Below are positions 51,514 through 60,775 of a stretch of 64,000 nucleotides of DNA, piece after piece. The position numbers and the translations under genes were made by a program. Position 1 is the stretch's first letter. Each line of letters opens with the position of its first letter. Under the pieces are notes generated by a model, which saw only the letters and a list, made by a program, of their open reading frames with translations, searched no databases and had not been told where the DNA came from. Source of the DNA: Chloroflexi bacterium CFX6 (GTDB lineage Bacteria; Chloroflexota; Anaerolineae; Anaerolineales; Villigracilaceae); NCBI GenBank assembly GCA_030263595.1, contig SZPG01000010.1, positions 1-64,000 on the forward strand, read 5' to 3'.

Positions 51514-52458
51514 ATGAAAAAAATAACCGCCACCTTGCTCGTTCTTCTCGCCCTGCTCTCTGCGTGCGCGCCCGCCGCGTCGCAGGAAACAATCACGTTG
51601 AAGATCGCCGTCCTGCCGATCATTGACACGCTTCCCATGTACGTCGCGCAACAGGAGGGACTATTCGCCAGGCACAACGTCAACGTCGAGTTCGTCCCCG
51701 TCGCTTCCGCGCCCGAACGCGATCAATTGCTCGCCGCAGGCCAGGCGGACGGCGCGGTCAACGAAACGCTCGCCGTGATGCTCTTCAACAGGGAAACCAT
51801 CCAAATGCAGGCGGTGCGCTACGCGCTTCGTCCCGCGCCGGGCTACGGACATTTCTTCATTATCGCTTCGGGTCAGAGCGGCATTACCTCTGTTGACGGG
51901 TTGAAGGGCGTCGAGATCGGCGTCTCGCAAGGGACGGTGATCGAATACGTCACCGAGCGCCTCCTGCAAGCCGAAGGCTTCACCGCCGACGAGATCAAAA
52001 CCATCGCCGTGCCGAAGATCCCCGACCGCATGTCCCTGCTGGCTTCGGGCGAGTTGCAGGCGGGCGTCATGCCCGATCCGCTCGCGTCGCTGGTCGTGGC
52101 GCAGGGCGGTGTGATCGTGGCGGACGATTCGACTCATCCCGAATACGGCTTCAGCGTCATCTCCTTCCGCAAGGCTGTGATTGATGAAAATCTCGAAGCG
52201 GTCAAAGGTTTCCTTGCCGCCATCGAAGAAGCGACGTCCGCGCTCAACGCCGACCCCGCGAAATACAAAAATGTTCTGAGCGAACAGAACCTCGTTCCGC
52301 CGCCTCTACTGGAAACCTATCAGACGCCGCCCTTCCCCTCGGCTGGCGTGCCAACCGTCGAGGAATGGAACGACGCGTTGAACTGGTTGAAGGAAAAAGG
52401 GATATTGACCGTTGACGTCTCCTACGCGGACTCGGTCAACGCCTCGCTTCTTCCTTAA
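51514..52458 (+). CDS. NMT1/SsuA-like ABC substrate-binding lipoprotein
   Basis: A 314-residue solute-binding lipoprotein (start MKKITATLLVLLALLSAC, lipobox LSAC). LKIAVLPIIDTLPMYVAQQEGLF and the later GVSQGTVIEYVTERLL match the NMT1/THI5-like group that binds pyrimidine, sulfonate or riboflavin-type ligands. It is the first gene of a complete ABC importer with the ATPase and permease that follow. The ligand is not identifiable by eye. Confidence 0.9.
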   Translation: MKKITATLLVLLALLSACAPAASQETITLKIAVLPIIDTLPMYVAQQEGLFARHNVNVEFVPVASAPERDQLLAAGQADGAVNETLAVMLFNRETIQMQAVRYALRPAPGYGHFFIIASGQSGITSVDGLKGVEIGVSQGTVIEYVTERLLQAEGFTADEIKTIAVPKIPDRMSLLASGELQAGVMPDPLASLVVAQGGVIVADDSTHPEYGFSVISFRKAVIDENLEAVKGFLAAIEEATSALNADPAKYKNVLSEQNLVPPPLLETYQTPPFPSAGVPTVEEWNDALNWLKEKGILTVDVSYADSVNASLLP

Positions 52459-52551
52459 CTGGAAGTTGATCCCGCCACCCATCCCGCATCGTACCGTGAG
52501 GTTTATCTCGCAAGGGGGCGACATGAATGTCGCGGTACGATTCGCCCCGAT

Positions 52552-53319
52552 ATGATTCGAGTTCGTTCGCTTACCTTTGGTTATCCACAACAACCGCCCA
52601 TCTTCCAAGCCTTCGATTGGACAGTGGAGCGCGGCGAGACATGGGCGGTCATCGGATCATCGGGTTGCGGGAAGACCAGCCTGCTTTATCTGCTGGCAGG
52701 CTTGCTGAAACCAACCAGCGGGGAAATTTTGATCGAAGGCGAAGCCATCTCCCGTCCGCGTCCCGGTACGGGCTTGATCTTGCAGGAGTACGGTTTGCTT
52801 CCGTGGTCAACCGTCAGACAGAATGCGGAATTGGGATTGCGCGTCCGCAATTTCTACGGACCCGATGGAATGCACGCGCCGCAGAGTCATCAAAGGACAC
52901 AAAACGTCATGCCGTGGCTGGAACGATTGGGCATCGCGCATCTCGCCGACAAATATCCGTCCCAAATTTCAGGCGGGGAACGCCAGCGCACTGCCATCGC
53001 CCGAACCCTCGCCTTGCGCCCCGACATCCTGCTCATGGACGAACCTTTCTCCTCGCTCGACGCGGTCATACGCGAAGACCTGCAATCGCTGACGTTGGAA
53101 CTGTGCGAAGAACAGGGCATCACCCTGATCATGGTCACGCACGCCATCGAGGAGGCGGCGGTCCTGGGGAGGAAGATTCTGATGCTGGGTCAACCGCCGA
53201 ATACGAAGCCGGGCATCTTCGAGAATCAAAACGCGGGGAACGCCGAATATCGGGGGACAAAAGAATATCTTGAGATGTGCAAGACCCTGCGGAGGGAACT
53301 GAACGATGAAACGCCGTGA
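52552..53319 (+). CDS. SsuB/TauB-like ABC importer ATPase
   Basis: A 255-residue ATPase. Walker A GSSGCGKTS (about 37-45), signature SQISGGERQR (about 140), Walker B ILLMDEPFSSLDA and switch His in VTHAIEEA. The order matches nitrate/sulfonate/taurine-type importers. It overlaps the permease gene by 14 bases and follows the binding protein by 93 bases. Confidence 0.94.
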   Translation: MIRVRSLTFGYPQQPPIFQAFDWTVERGETWAVIGSSGCGKTSLLYLLAGLLKPTSGEILIEGEAISRPRPGTGLILQEYGLLPWSTVRQNAELGLRVRNFYGPDGMHAPQSHQRTQNVMPWLERLGIAHLADKYPSQISGGERQRTAIARTLALRPDILLMDEPFSSLDAVIREDLQSLTLELCEEQGITLIMVTHAIEEAAVLGRKILMLGQPPNTKPGIFENQNAGNAEYRGTKEYLEMCKTLRRELNDETP

Positions 53320-54046
53320 CGTCCTGCTGGCTGCATTGGGGCTGTTCATACTCTGGCAGATCATCGCCATGCTGGTGAATCGTCCCATCTTGCCGACGCC
53401 CATCGTCGTGACCCGGGTCTTTTTCAGCGAATTGACGCGCGGACTCGCCGATCACGCTCTTGCCAGCCTGTGGCGCGTGGTGGCGGGGACGATGCTCTCG
53501 GTGTTGACGGCGGTCCCTGCGGGGCTGGGGATCGGCGGGTCCGCGCGGCTGAACCGTTTCGTCTCTCCGGTCATATATTTGTTGTATCCGATTCCCAAAG
53601 TCGTCTTTGTGCCGGTCATCCTGTTGTTTTTGGGGATCGGCGACGCGGCGAAGATCACGATCATCTTTTTGATCTTGTTCTTCCAGATCGTCGTCCTGGT
53701 CAGGGACCAGGCTGCCGCGCTGCCGCCGCAATTGTTCCAGAGCCTGCGCAGTCTGGGAGCGGGACGGCGCGCCTTGTTTCGTTTTGTGTATCTGCCCGCG
53801 AGTCTGCCCGCCATATTGACCGCGCTGCGCCAGTCGGTTGGGACGGCGGTCGCCGTGTTATATATCGCCGAGTTGTTCGCCACCACGCGCGGACTTGGTT
53901 ATTACATTTATTACAACGGAAGCACGCTCTTGAATTATCCCGCCATGTACGCGGGCGTGATCGCCATGTCCTTGTTGGGGCTGGGTTTGTATTTCACCGT
54001 GGATTGGATGGAGCGCATATTATGTCCGTGGAAGTTTGTTGGTTAG
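53306..54046 (+). CDS. SsuC/TauC-like ABC importer permease
   Basis: A 246-residue membrane protein with about six helices. The cytoplasmic EAA loop reads RSLGAGRRALFRFVYLPASLPAI (about 145-170), coupling it to the ATPase. The family takes up small organic ligands from the binding protein at 51514. Its stop lies at the edge of a tandem repeat. Confidence 0.93.
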   Translation: MKRRDVLLAALGLFILWQIIAMLVNRPILPTPIVVTRVFFSELTRGLADHALASLWRVVAGTMLSVLTAVPAGLGIGGSARLNRFVSPVIYLLYPIPKVVFVPVILLFLGIGDAAKITIIFLILFFQIVVLVRDQAAALPPQLFQSLRSLGAGRRALFRFVYLPASLPAILTALRQSVGTAVAVLYIAELFATTRGLGYYIYYNGSTLLNYPAMYAGVIAMSLLGLGLYFTVDWMERILCPWKFVG

Positions 54047-54141
54047 TCGGAGAGTCTGATAGTCGAAGAGTCGAAGAGTCGGATAGTCGGATAGTCGGAG
54101 AGTCTGATAGTCGAAGAGTCTGATAGTCGGATGGTCTGATA
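54046..54141 (+). repeat. Degenerate 8-bp tandem repeat
   Basis: Twelve adjacent copies of an 8-base unit (GTCGGAGA, GTCTGATA, GTCGAAGA, GTCGGATA and similar) begin at the stop codon of the permease gene. Unit order is irregular, so copies have diverged after duplication. They carry no open frame of note. Confidence 0.9.
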
Positions 54142-54153
54142 GTCAATGGTCTT

Positions 54154-54234
54154 GGCTCATCTATGAAAAGTGTGCAAAAACATTCGCGTGTAGCGGACGT
54201 TCTCTAACGTCTGCACACGAATCACACATGAGCC
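54154..54234. terminator. Large bipartite hairpin between convergent genes
   Basis: Outer stem GGCTCAT (54154-54160) with ATGAGCC (54228-54234); inner stem ATTCG-CGTGT with ACACGAAT; apex GACGTT with AACGTC and loop CTCT. The whole folds as one long arm on either strand and lies between the importer genes and menA. Confidence 0.65.
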
Positions 54235-54265
54235 GTGGTCTTTTCCTGAATTTCCGACTATGAGG

Positions 54266-55174
54266 CTACGAGAACAATAACCCCACCCAAAACAACAGGC
54301 TGAACGCCAGCGCGGTTCGACCCGTGCCAGCCAGCGCGACATTCAACGGGCGTCCTTTTTGCGTCAACGTCACGCGCGCGGCTCGATAGGCGATCGGTAA
54401 CGACAGCCACGACAGCATGGTCGTCCACGGCACGATTCCCTTCCATGCCGCGAGCGGGAGAATAAGATAGGCTATCGTCATGCAAAGCACATATTGAATT
54501 TTGGTTCTGCGTTCACCCAACAAAACCGCCAGCGTATGCTTGCCCGCCTGGCGGTCGTTTTCCAAATCGCGCAAATTGTTCACCACCAGAATCGCAGTGA
54601 CGATCAACCCCGGTGGGATCGCCATCCACCACGCGGCGGATGAAATGAAACCCGCCTGCACGTAATAGGTCCCTGCCACGGATGCAAGCCCGAAAAAGAT
54701 GAATACAAAAAAATCGCCAAGCCCGTAATACCCAAGCGGGAACGGTCCGCCCGTGTAAGCGATCGCCGAAAGGATCGCGGCAATGCCGATCACGATGATG
54801 GGCAGCCCGCCGAGCCATGTCAGATACAAACCGAACAACGCCGCCAAGCCGAATACGGCTGCCATGCCAAACTTCACCTGTGATGGCGTAAGCAGTCCTG
54901 CTTGCGTGACGCGTGTAGGTCCCAAGCGTTCGGGCGTATCGGCGCCGCGTTCGAAATCGAACACGTCGTTGGCGAGGTTGCTCCCGATCTGCAACAACAG
55001 CGCGGCGGACAGACATGCCAGCATCGCGTCGAGCCGCAAGAATCCATCATGCCAGGCAAGCGCGCCGCCCATCACCACGCCGGATGCGGCGGCAGGCAGG
55101 GTGCGCGGGCGGATCGCCAATATCCAGGTCTTCCAGTTTATTCTTCGTTCACTAAAGTTGTTTTCCGAATTCAT
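54266..55174 (-). CDS. menA: 1,4-dihydroxy-2-naphthoate polyprenyltransferase
   Basis: Prenylates DHNA in the membrane during menaquinone synthesis. The 302 residues have about eight helices. The first Asp-rich motif reads NDVFDFERGAD (about 65-75), preceded by RPRTLPAA; the second lies in NNLRDLENDRQAGKHTLA (about 185-205). The start at 55174 (MNSENNF) fits; a longer reading to 55264 runs into the ubiE gene. It is divergent from ubiE, so the last two steps of the quinone pathway share a control region. Confidence 0.95.
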   Translation of the reverse strand: MNSENNFSERRINWKTWILAIRPRTLPAAASGVVMGGALAWHDGFLRLDAMLACLSAALLLQIGSNLANDVFDFERGADTPERLGPTRVTQAGLLTPSQVKFGMAAVFGLAALFGLYLTWLGGLPIIVIGIAAILSAIAYTGGPFPLGYYGLGDFFVFIFFGLASVAGTYYVQAGFISSAAWWMAIPPGLIVTAILVVNNLRDLENDRQAGKHTLAVLLGERRTKIQYVLCMTIAYLILPLAAWKGIVPWTTMLSWLSLPIAYRAARVTLTQKGRPLNVALAGTGRTALAFSLLFWVGLLFS

Positions 55175-55181
55175 GCGGGGC

Positions 55182-55196
55182 AGTATAACGTATAAT
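55182..55196. promoter_or_regulatory. Overlapping divergent -10 elements of menA and ubiE
   Basis: Plus strand TATAAT (55191-55196) and minus strand TATACT (55182-55187) lie side by side with 3 bases between. Both genes can be co-regulated or compete for polymerase. Confidence 0.6.
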
Positions 55197-55222
55197 GGCG
55201 CAAATTCGATGCAGGAGACCCC

Positions 55223-55915
55223 ATGACCCAATTGACAGGCGGCGAACGCGCGGCTTACGTGCAAGACATGTTCACGCGCATCGCCAGACGCTACGACTTG
55301 ATGAATAGGCTGATGACCGGCGGACAGGACGTCCGCTGGAGGAAACGCGTCATCGAACTGGCGCGGCTGGACGACAACGCCTCTCTTCTGGACCTTGGGA
55401 CCGGCACCGGCGATTTGGCGCGGGAGGCGCTGTCAGCGTTTCCCCAAGCCCGGGTCGTTGGAGCAGACTTCACTTTGGAAATGATGCGGGTGGGTCAGGA
55501 AGCGGGCAGGCTCGATTTCTCCGCCGCGGACGCGCTTCGTCTGCCCTTCGATGAATCAACTTTCGAGGCGGTCGTCTCCGGCTTCCTGATGCGCAACGTC
55601 ATTGACCTGAACAACGCACTGGAGGAACAATACCGCGTCCTCAAAAGCGGCGGTCGCATCGTCATCCTCGATACCACGCGCCCGAAGAGAAACATCCTTT
55701 CTCCGTTCATCTGGATTCACCTGCACTTCGTCATTCCCACGCTCGGCAAACTGGTGACGGGAGTCGGCGAGGCGTATCGTTACCTGCCCGAAACCACCGA
55801 GGGCTTCGTCACCGCCGAGGACATGGTCGCGCGCATGGCTTCGGTCGGATTCAAAAATATCGGCTTTCGGCGCTTCATGTTTGGGACCATCGCCATCCAT
55901 TGGGGGGTGAAGTAA
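55223..55915 (+). CDS. ubiE: Demethylmenaquinone methyltransferase UbiE/MenG
   Basis: An S-adenosylmethionine enzyme for the last step of menaquinone synthesis. The 230 residues show the SAM loop LDLGTGTGDLA (about 58-68), VVGADFTLEMM (about 80-91) and the family markers RYDLMNRLMTGGQDVRWRK (N terminus), FLMRNVID and RYLPETTEGFV. Ribosome site GGAG lies upstream. It pairs with menA on the other strand. Confidence 0.95.
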   Translation: MTQLTGGERAAYVQDMFTRIARRYDLMNRLMTGGQDVRWRKRVIELARLDDNASLLDLGTGTGDLAREALSAFPQARVVGADFTLEMMRVGQEAGRLDFSAADALRLPFDESTFEAVVSGFLMRNVIDLNNALEEQYRVLKSGGRIVILDTTRPKRNILSPFIWIHLHFVIPTLGKLVTGVGEAYRYLPETTEGFVTAEDMVARMASVGFKNIGFRRFMFGTIAIHWGVK

Positions 55916-56068
55916 TGCGGGTTGATCCTTCGATGGTAAATACCGCCGTGATCTCCTTTCGACGAACGTCCTGGGCTTTGATGAGAAAATGGAGATGCGC
56001 AAGATCGGCGAACGACAATCCGAGATCGAAGGTCGGCAAAGAACATTGCCGATCATGGAGATGACTTT

Positions 56069-56617
56069 ATGACCGCCTACTGCGATTACGTCAACGCTCA
56101 CCCCGAAGATACGTTCAACAAGGAATATCACGATACGCAATATGGATTTCCCATCCGCGACGACAACCTGCTTTTCGAGCGTCTCATCCTCGAGATCAAC
56201 CAGGCGGGGCTTTCGTGGATCACCATCCTGAAAAAAGCGGAGAACTTTCGCAAAGCCTATCGCGGGTTCGATATTGAGGAGGTGGCGAAGTTCACCGAAA
56301 AGGACCGCGCCCGTTTGCTGGCGGATGCGGGCATCATTCGCAATCGTCTCAAGGTCAACGCCGCGATCGAAAACGCCAAACGGATTCAGGCATTACGAAA
56401 AGAGTTTGGTTCCTTCAAAGGCTGGCTGGACGCGCATCACCCGCGTACAAAAGATGAGTGGACGAAACTCTTCCGAAAGACATTCGTCTTTACAGGCGGG
56501 GAGATCGTGAACGAGTTTCTTCTGTCAACGGGATATTTGCCCGGCGCGCACGACAGGAATTGCCCGATTTACAAAAGGGTGGCGTCGCTGCGCCCTGCGT
56601 GGATGCGCCGCAGATAG
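56069..56617 (+). CDS. tag: DNA-3-methyladenine glycosylase I
   Basis: Removes alkylated adenine from DNA. The 182 residues carry the Zn/active-site pattern of Tag: an early Cys5 and YHDTQYGFP, INQAGLSWITILKK (substrate helix), and the C-terminal GAHDRNC His/Cys pair. It is the first gene of a string with an esterase (15-base gap), MFS transporter and hydrolase. The 150 bases before it show no gene. Confidence 0.94.
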   Translation: MTAYCDYVNAHPEDTFNKEYHDTQYGFPIRDDNLLFERLILEINQAGLSWITILKKAENFRKAYRGFDIEEVAKFTEKDRARLLADAGIIRNRLKVNAAIENAKRIQALRKEFGSFKGWLDAHHPRTKDEWTKLFRKTFVFTGGEIVNEFLLSTGYLPGAHDRNCPIYKRVASLRPAWMRRR

Positions 56618-56632
56618 TCTATAATTCAACAC

Positions 56633-57421
56633 ATGTCACAGATCATCGCCACCGCGGAGCCTTTCTTCCTTTTGGGCGACCGCTCGAAACCCGCCTGCCT
56701 GCTCATTCACGGATTCACCGGCACGCCCAAGGAAATGCGTTCGCTGGGGGAATACCTCAACCAAAACGGATATACCTGCCTCGGGATTCGACTCGCCGGT
56801 CACGCCACCGGCCCCGAAGACATGATCCGTTCGAACTGGACCGATTGGGTTGCCTCCGTCGAAGACGGCTTTTCCCTCCTCCGGGATTCGACCGATGCGG
56901 TCTTCCTCGTCGGGCTTTCGATGGGAGGAGTATTGTCCCTGCTCATGTCCACGAGGTTCGATTCCCAAAGGATCAGGGGCGCGGTCGCCATGTCCACGCC
57001 GTATAAACTGCCCGACGACCCGCGCCTGCGTCACATTGACTGGATCGCCAGGATGATCCCGTACATGCCGAAGAGCAACGAAGAACCGGGGGCGAGTTGG
57101 TTCGATAAAGAGGCGTGGAAGGATCATATTTCGTACCCGCAGAACCCCGTCCGCTCGATCGGGCAGTTGAACAAGTTGCTGGGAGAAATGCGCGCCGCGC
57201 TGCCGAAGATCCGCGTGCCGGTGTTGTTGATGCACTCGAAGGATGACAGGTATGTATCCCCCGAAAACATGGAACTTATCTTCGCGGATCTGGGGAACGC
57301 GTCGGACAAGACGAAGGTTTATTTAACGGGGTCCAGCCACGTCGTCACGCGCGATGCGGCTCGTCATCAGGTGTTCGAAGCCGTGCGTCAATTCATCGGT
57401 CGGGTCGGAGGTCGTGCTTGA
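56633..57421 (+). CDS. Alpha/beta-hydrolase, Est30-like carboxylesterase
   Basis: A 262-residue serine hydrolase. The oxyanion-site LIHGFTGTPKEMRSL, nucleophile elbow VGLSMGGVL (about residue 104), Asp in MHSKDDRYVSP and His in GSSHVVTRD form the triad. It resembles carboxylesterases/lipases with small substrates. Its stop overlaps the TTG start of the MFS gene. Confidence 0.91.
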   Translation: MSQIIATAEPFFLLGDRSKPACLLIHGFTGTPKEMRSLGEYLNQNGYTCLGIRLAGHATGPEDMIRSNWTDWVASVEDGFSLLRDSTDAVFLVGLSMGGVLSLLMSTRFDSQRIRGAVAMSTPYKLPDDPRLRHIDWIARMIPYMPKSNEEPGASWFDKEAWKDHISYPQNPVRSIGQLNKLLGEMRAALPKIRVPVLLMHSKDDRYVSPENMELIFADLGNASDKTKVYLTGSSHVVTRDAARHQVFEAVRQFIGRVGGRA

Positions 57422-58539
57422 ATCGCAATCTCGTGTTTGTCGCCGCCGCCCTGCTCACGTGGGGATTCGGCGAGGGCTTGTTCTTCAATTTCCAACCCAT
57501 TTATCTGAAATCGCTGGGGAGCGACGAACAACAGATCGGTTTGATCCTGGGGGCGTTCGGCGCGGCGATGGCGATCACGCACATCCCCGCCGGGCGGCTG
57601 GCGGACCGCATCGGGCGCAGACCGTTGTTGTTCGCGGCGTGGATCATGGGTCTGATCGCGGCGATCGTCATGGCGATTGCGAACTCCCTGCCGGTGTTCG
57701 TAACCGGCATGTTGCTTTACGGCTTGACCGCCTTCGTCGCCTCGCCGTTGAGCAGTTACGTGACCGCGGCGCGCGGCAAGTGGTCGGTCGGCACCGCGCT
57801 TTCGCTCACGACCGCCACGTTCAGCGGGGGCATGGTGCTGGGTCCCATCACCGGCGGATGGCTCGCCGACCGTTTCGGATTACGGACGATCTATTTCGTG
57901 GCGGCGGGATTCTTCGTGGTTTCCACGCTCTGCATCCTTTTCATTCAAAAGCAACCGATTGATCGTCACGATCTCGAAACGCCCCCGCCGGGTTTGTTCG
58001 GCAACGCCCGCCTGCTGGGTTTCGTCGGCGTCGTGGCGTTCGCCGTGTTCGCGATGTACCTTCCCCAGCCGCTCACGCCGAACTTTCTCGAAGACGCGCA
58101 CGGTCTTTCGCTCGGCAGGATCGGAATCGTTTTCACGATGGGCGCGCTGGGGAACGCAGCGCTCGCCGTCTTTTTGAGCCGCGTGAATCCCTATTACGGT
58201 TTTCTTGTGGCGCAGTCCATGGTCGGCGCGTTTGCCTTCCTCATCTGGCGCGGCGCAAACCTGCCCATCCTTGCCCTCGGGTATTTCCTTCTCGGCGGGT
58301 TTCGCGCCGCGCGTCCGCTGGCGTTGGCGCAGGCGCGCGCGCTCGTCCACGATTCGCAAATGGGATTTACCTACGGTTTGATGGAGACGGTCAACTCCGT
58401 GATCTTCATCCTGACTCCGCCCCTGGTTGGATTCCTCTACAAAACGGATCCCGCCGCGATCTACCCGCTCGCTCTCGGACTGATCGCTGTTTCCGTTCTA
58501 ATCAGCCTTATCTTCCCGAGGAGGCTTCTCCATGCTTGA
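57418..58539 (+). CDS. Major facilitator superfamily transporter
   Basis: A 373-residue transporter with about 12 helices. The loop 2-3 motif reads GRLADRIGRRPLLF (about 60-73), diagnostic for MFS drug/metabolite antiporters. The TTG start at 57418 overlaps the preceding stop (TTGA). The substrate is unknown. It overlaps the next gene by 8 bases, so the three genes are coupled. Confidence 0.9.
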   Translation: MNRNLVFVAAALLTWGFGEGLFFNFQPIYLKSLGSDEQQIGLILGAFGAAMAITHIPAGRLADRIGRRPLLFAAWIMGLIAAIVMAIANSLPVFVTGMLLYGLTAFVASPLSSYVTAARGKWSVGTALSLTTATFSGGMVLGPITGGWLADRFGLRTIYFVAAGFFVVSTLCILFIQKQPIDRHDLETPPPGLFGNARLLGFVGVVAFAVFAMYLPQPLTPNFLEDAHGLSLGRIGIVFTMGALGNAALAVFLSRVNPYYGFLVAQSMVGAFAFLIWRGANLPILALGYFLLGGFRAARPLALAQARALVHDSQMGFTYGLMETVNSVIFILTPPLVGFLYKTDPAAIYPLALGLIAVSVLISLIFPRRLLHA

Positions 58540-59167
58540 GATCGTTTCCTTTACACTCGGTCCCGCGCAGACCAACGCGTATCTCGTCGCCGACCCTGAC
58601 ACAAAGGAAGCCGCGGTCATTGACCCGGCCTGGGATGGACTCATTATTTTGAATGCCGCGCAAAAACGCGGCTGGCGCATCGGTCATTTGTGGTACACGC
58701 ACGCGCACTTCGATCACATCGGCGGCGCGGCGGCGATTGCGGATGCGTCGAATCCATTGCCTCTCGTCGCCTTGCATCCGAACGATCACGTGCTGTGGCG
58801 CGCGGGCGGAGGCGGCGCGCTCTTCGGCTTCGACATTGATCCCGGTCCCGAGCCGACCATTGATTTCGTCCACGGCATGAAGATGAAACTTGGCTCGAGC
58901 GAATTCGAAATCCGCTTCACGCCGGGACACACGCCCGGTCATTGCATTTTGTACGTGGCTTCGGCTGGAATTTGTTTCTGCGGCGATTTGATCTTCGCCG
59001 GCGGCGTCGGTCGCACCGACTTCCCCGGCGGGAGTCGGGAGCAATTGGAGCAAAGCATTCGAACGCAGGTATTTACCCTTCCTGACGATACGCGCCTGCT
59101 ATCCGGTCACGGACCGGAGACGACGGTGGGGGAGGAGAAGAGGGAAAATCCGTTTGTGAGGGGATGA
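58532..59167 (+). CDS. Metallo-beta-lactamase fold hydrolase (glyoxalase II-like)
   Basis: A 211-residue zinc hydrolase. The full ligand motif THAHFDHIGG (about 53-62) is intact, with later FTPGHTPGHCILYV (His about 135), FCGDLIFAGGVGRTDFPGG (Asp about 155) and SGHGPETTVGEE (His about 190). It is the last gene of the tag-esterase-MFS string. The substrate may be a thioester or lactone. Confidence 0.9.
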   Translation: MLEIVSFTLGPAQTNAYLVADPDTKEAAVIDPAWDGLIILNAAQKRGWRIGHLWYTHAHFDHIGGAAAIADASNPLPLVALHPNDHVLWRAGGGGALFGFDIDPGPEPTIDFVHGMKMKLGSSEFEIRFTPGHTPGHCILYVASAGICFCGDLIFAGGVGRTDFPGGSREQLEQSIRTQVFTLPDDTRLLSGHGPETTVGEEKRENPFVRG

Positions 59168-59172
59168 TTCTC

Positions 59173-59232
59173 GTTTCGTAGTGCGTACTGCGTATTCCGT
59201 ATCAATGGGTTACGCAGTACGCACTACGAAAC
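59173..59232. terminator. Large perfect inverted repeat between convergent genes
   Basis: The left arm begins GTTTCGTAGTGCGTACTGCG and runs 22 bases; it pairs with the right arm at 59211-59232 (loop of 16). It lies between the hydrolase and rny stop codons. It can act as terminator for both transcripts. Confidence 0.75.
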
Positions 59233-59248
59233 ATGCAACACTCAATAT

Positions 59249-60775
59249 CTACTTCGCAAATTCCGTTGACCGCGTCTCGCGGATCACCGTCACCTTGATC
59301 TGACCGGGGTATTGCATGGTCTCTTCGATCTTCTTGGCGATGTCGCGCGCCAGGCGGGCGGAGGTGAGATCGTCAATCTTTTCAGGCTTCACAATCACGC
59401 GCACTTCGCGTCCCGCCTGGATGGCAAAGGCTTGTTCCACGCCCTCGAACGAAGTGGACAGTTCCTCGAGCGTGCGGATGCGTTTGATGTACGCTTCGAG
59501 GTCCTCGCGGCGGGCGCCGGGACGCGCGCCGGAGATGGCGTCCGCAGCCTCGGCGATGATGGCTTCGATGGATTCCTGTTCCACTTCGTGGTGATGCGAA
59601 GCGATGGCATTTACGACCCTGGGGTTCACGCCGTAGCGTTTGCAGAACTCCGCGCCGAGCATGGCGTGCGTGCCTTCCTGGTTGTGATCCATGGCTTTGC
59701 CGATGTCATGCAGGAAACCGCCCTGCTTGGAAAGTTCCACGTTCGCGCCGATCTCCGCGGCCAGGATGCCAGCCAGTTTGGCGACCTCGACCGCGTGGGC
59801 GAGTTGGTTCTGCCCGTAGGACGTGCGGAATTTGAGCCGCCCCATCATACGGAGGACTTCGGGATGCAAGCCTGAGATGTTGGCGTCGAACGCGGCTTGT
59901 TCGCCCGCCTCGTTGATGATCTTCTCGACCGCCTTCGTTTCATCCTGCACGACCTTCTCGATGTGCGCGGGATGGATGCGCCCGTCGAGGATCAATCGTT
60001 CGAGGGCGCGGCGACCGATCTCGCGGCGAACCGAATCGAAGCAGGAGATGGTCACAGAATCGGGGGTATCGTCCACGATCACGTCCACGCCCGCGGCTTG
60101 CTCGAAGGCTTTGATGTTGCGTCCGTTGCGCCCCACGATGCGACCTTTCATCTCCTCGCTGGGAAGAGTCACAACCGCGCGCGTGACCTCCGCCACGTGT
60201 TCGGATGCGACGCGCTGGATGGCGTCGGCGATCAGTTTGCGGGCGCGCTTTTCGCCTTCCTCGCGCGCCTCGGCTTCGATCTGGCGCATGATGCGCGCCA
60301 TGTCGCTGCGCGCCTCCTTCTCCACCGCCGCAAACAGTTCCTTCCTTGCGTCCTCCTGGGTCATCTGCGCGATCTGCTCGAGTCTTTTGACCTGCTCCTC
60401 GTACAATTTGTCAATTTCGTTGCCGCGCCGGTCCACCTGCGACTGGCGTTTGTTGATCGTCTGTTCGCGTTGTTCGAGACGGTCGGCGCGGCTGTCGAGT
60501 TCGGAGCGGCGTTTATCGAGACGGTCCGATTCCTTGTTGAGTTCGATGCGGCGTTCCTTGATCTCCGCCTCCGCCGCCTGGATGATCTTGACGGCGTTCT
60601 CGCGCGCCTGGCTTTCGATCAGGCGCGCCTGTTCGTTGGCGCCCTTCAGGATGGTATCCGCCTTGTCCTGCTGCTGTTTCGCCCTTTGCTCCGTCTGATA
60701 CCTGTGTAAGAAGTACCCGGCGATCACACCCACGAACAGGACGATCACATCTACAAAAATCAATATCGGGTTCAT
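59249..60775 (-). CDS. rny: Ribonuclease Y
   Basis: A membrane-anchored endoribonuclease that starts mRNA decay. The 508 residues have an N-terminal helix (4-24), a long coiled coil (about 30-195) with LEQREQTINKRQSQVDRR, a KH domain (about 205-265, GRIVGRNGRNIKAFEQ), and an HD domain (about 325-420, HAVEVAKLAGILAAEIG and GGFLHDIGKAMDH). It overlaps the recX stop by the four bases ATGA. Confidence 0.97.
   Translation of the reverse strand: MNPILIFVDVIVLFVGVIAGYFLHRYQTEQRAKQQQDKADTILKGANEQARLIESQARENAVKIIQAAEAEIKERRIELNKESDRLDKRRSELDSRADRLEQREQTINKRQSQVDRRGNEIDKLYEEQVKRLEQIAQMTQEDARKELFAAVEKEARSDMARIMRQIEAEAREEGEKRARKLIADAIQRVASEHVAEVTRAVVTLPSEEMKGRIVGRNGRNIKAFEQAAGVDVIVDDTPDSVTISCFDSVRREIGRRALERLILDGRIHPAHIEKVVQDETKAVEKIINEAGEQAAFDANISGLHPEVLRMMGRLKFRTSYGQNQLAHAVEVAKLAGILAAEIGANVELSKQGGFLHDIGKAMDHNQEGTHAMLGAEFCKRYGVNPRVVNAIASHHHEVEQESIEAIIAEAADAISGARPGARREDLEAYIKRIRTLEELSTSFEGVEQAFAIQAGREVRVIVKPEKIDDLTSARLARDIAKKIEETMQYPGQIKVTVIRETRSTEFAK

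Noticed and set aside
54046-54141. Coding continuation of the permease
   Set aside because: The stop codon TAG is in frame and the octamers give a repetitive non-family peptide in every frame.
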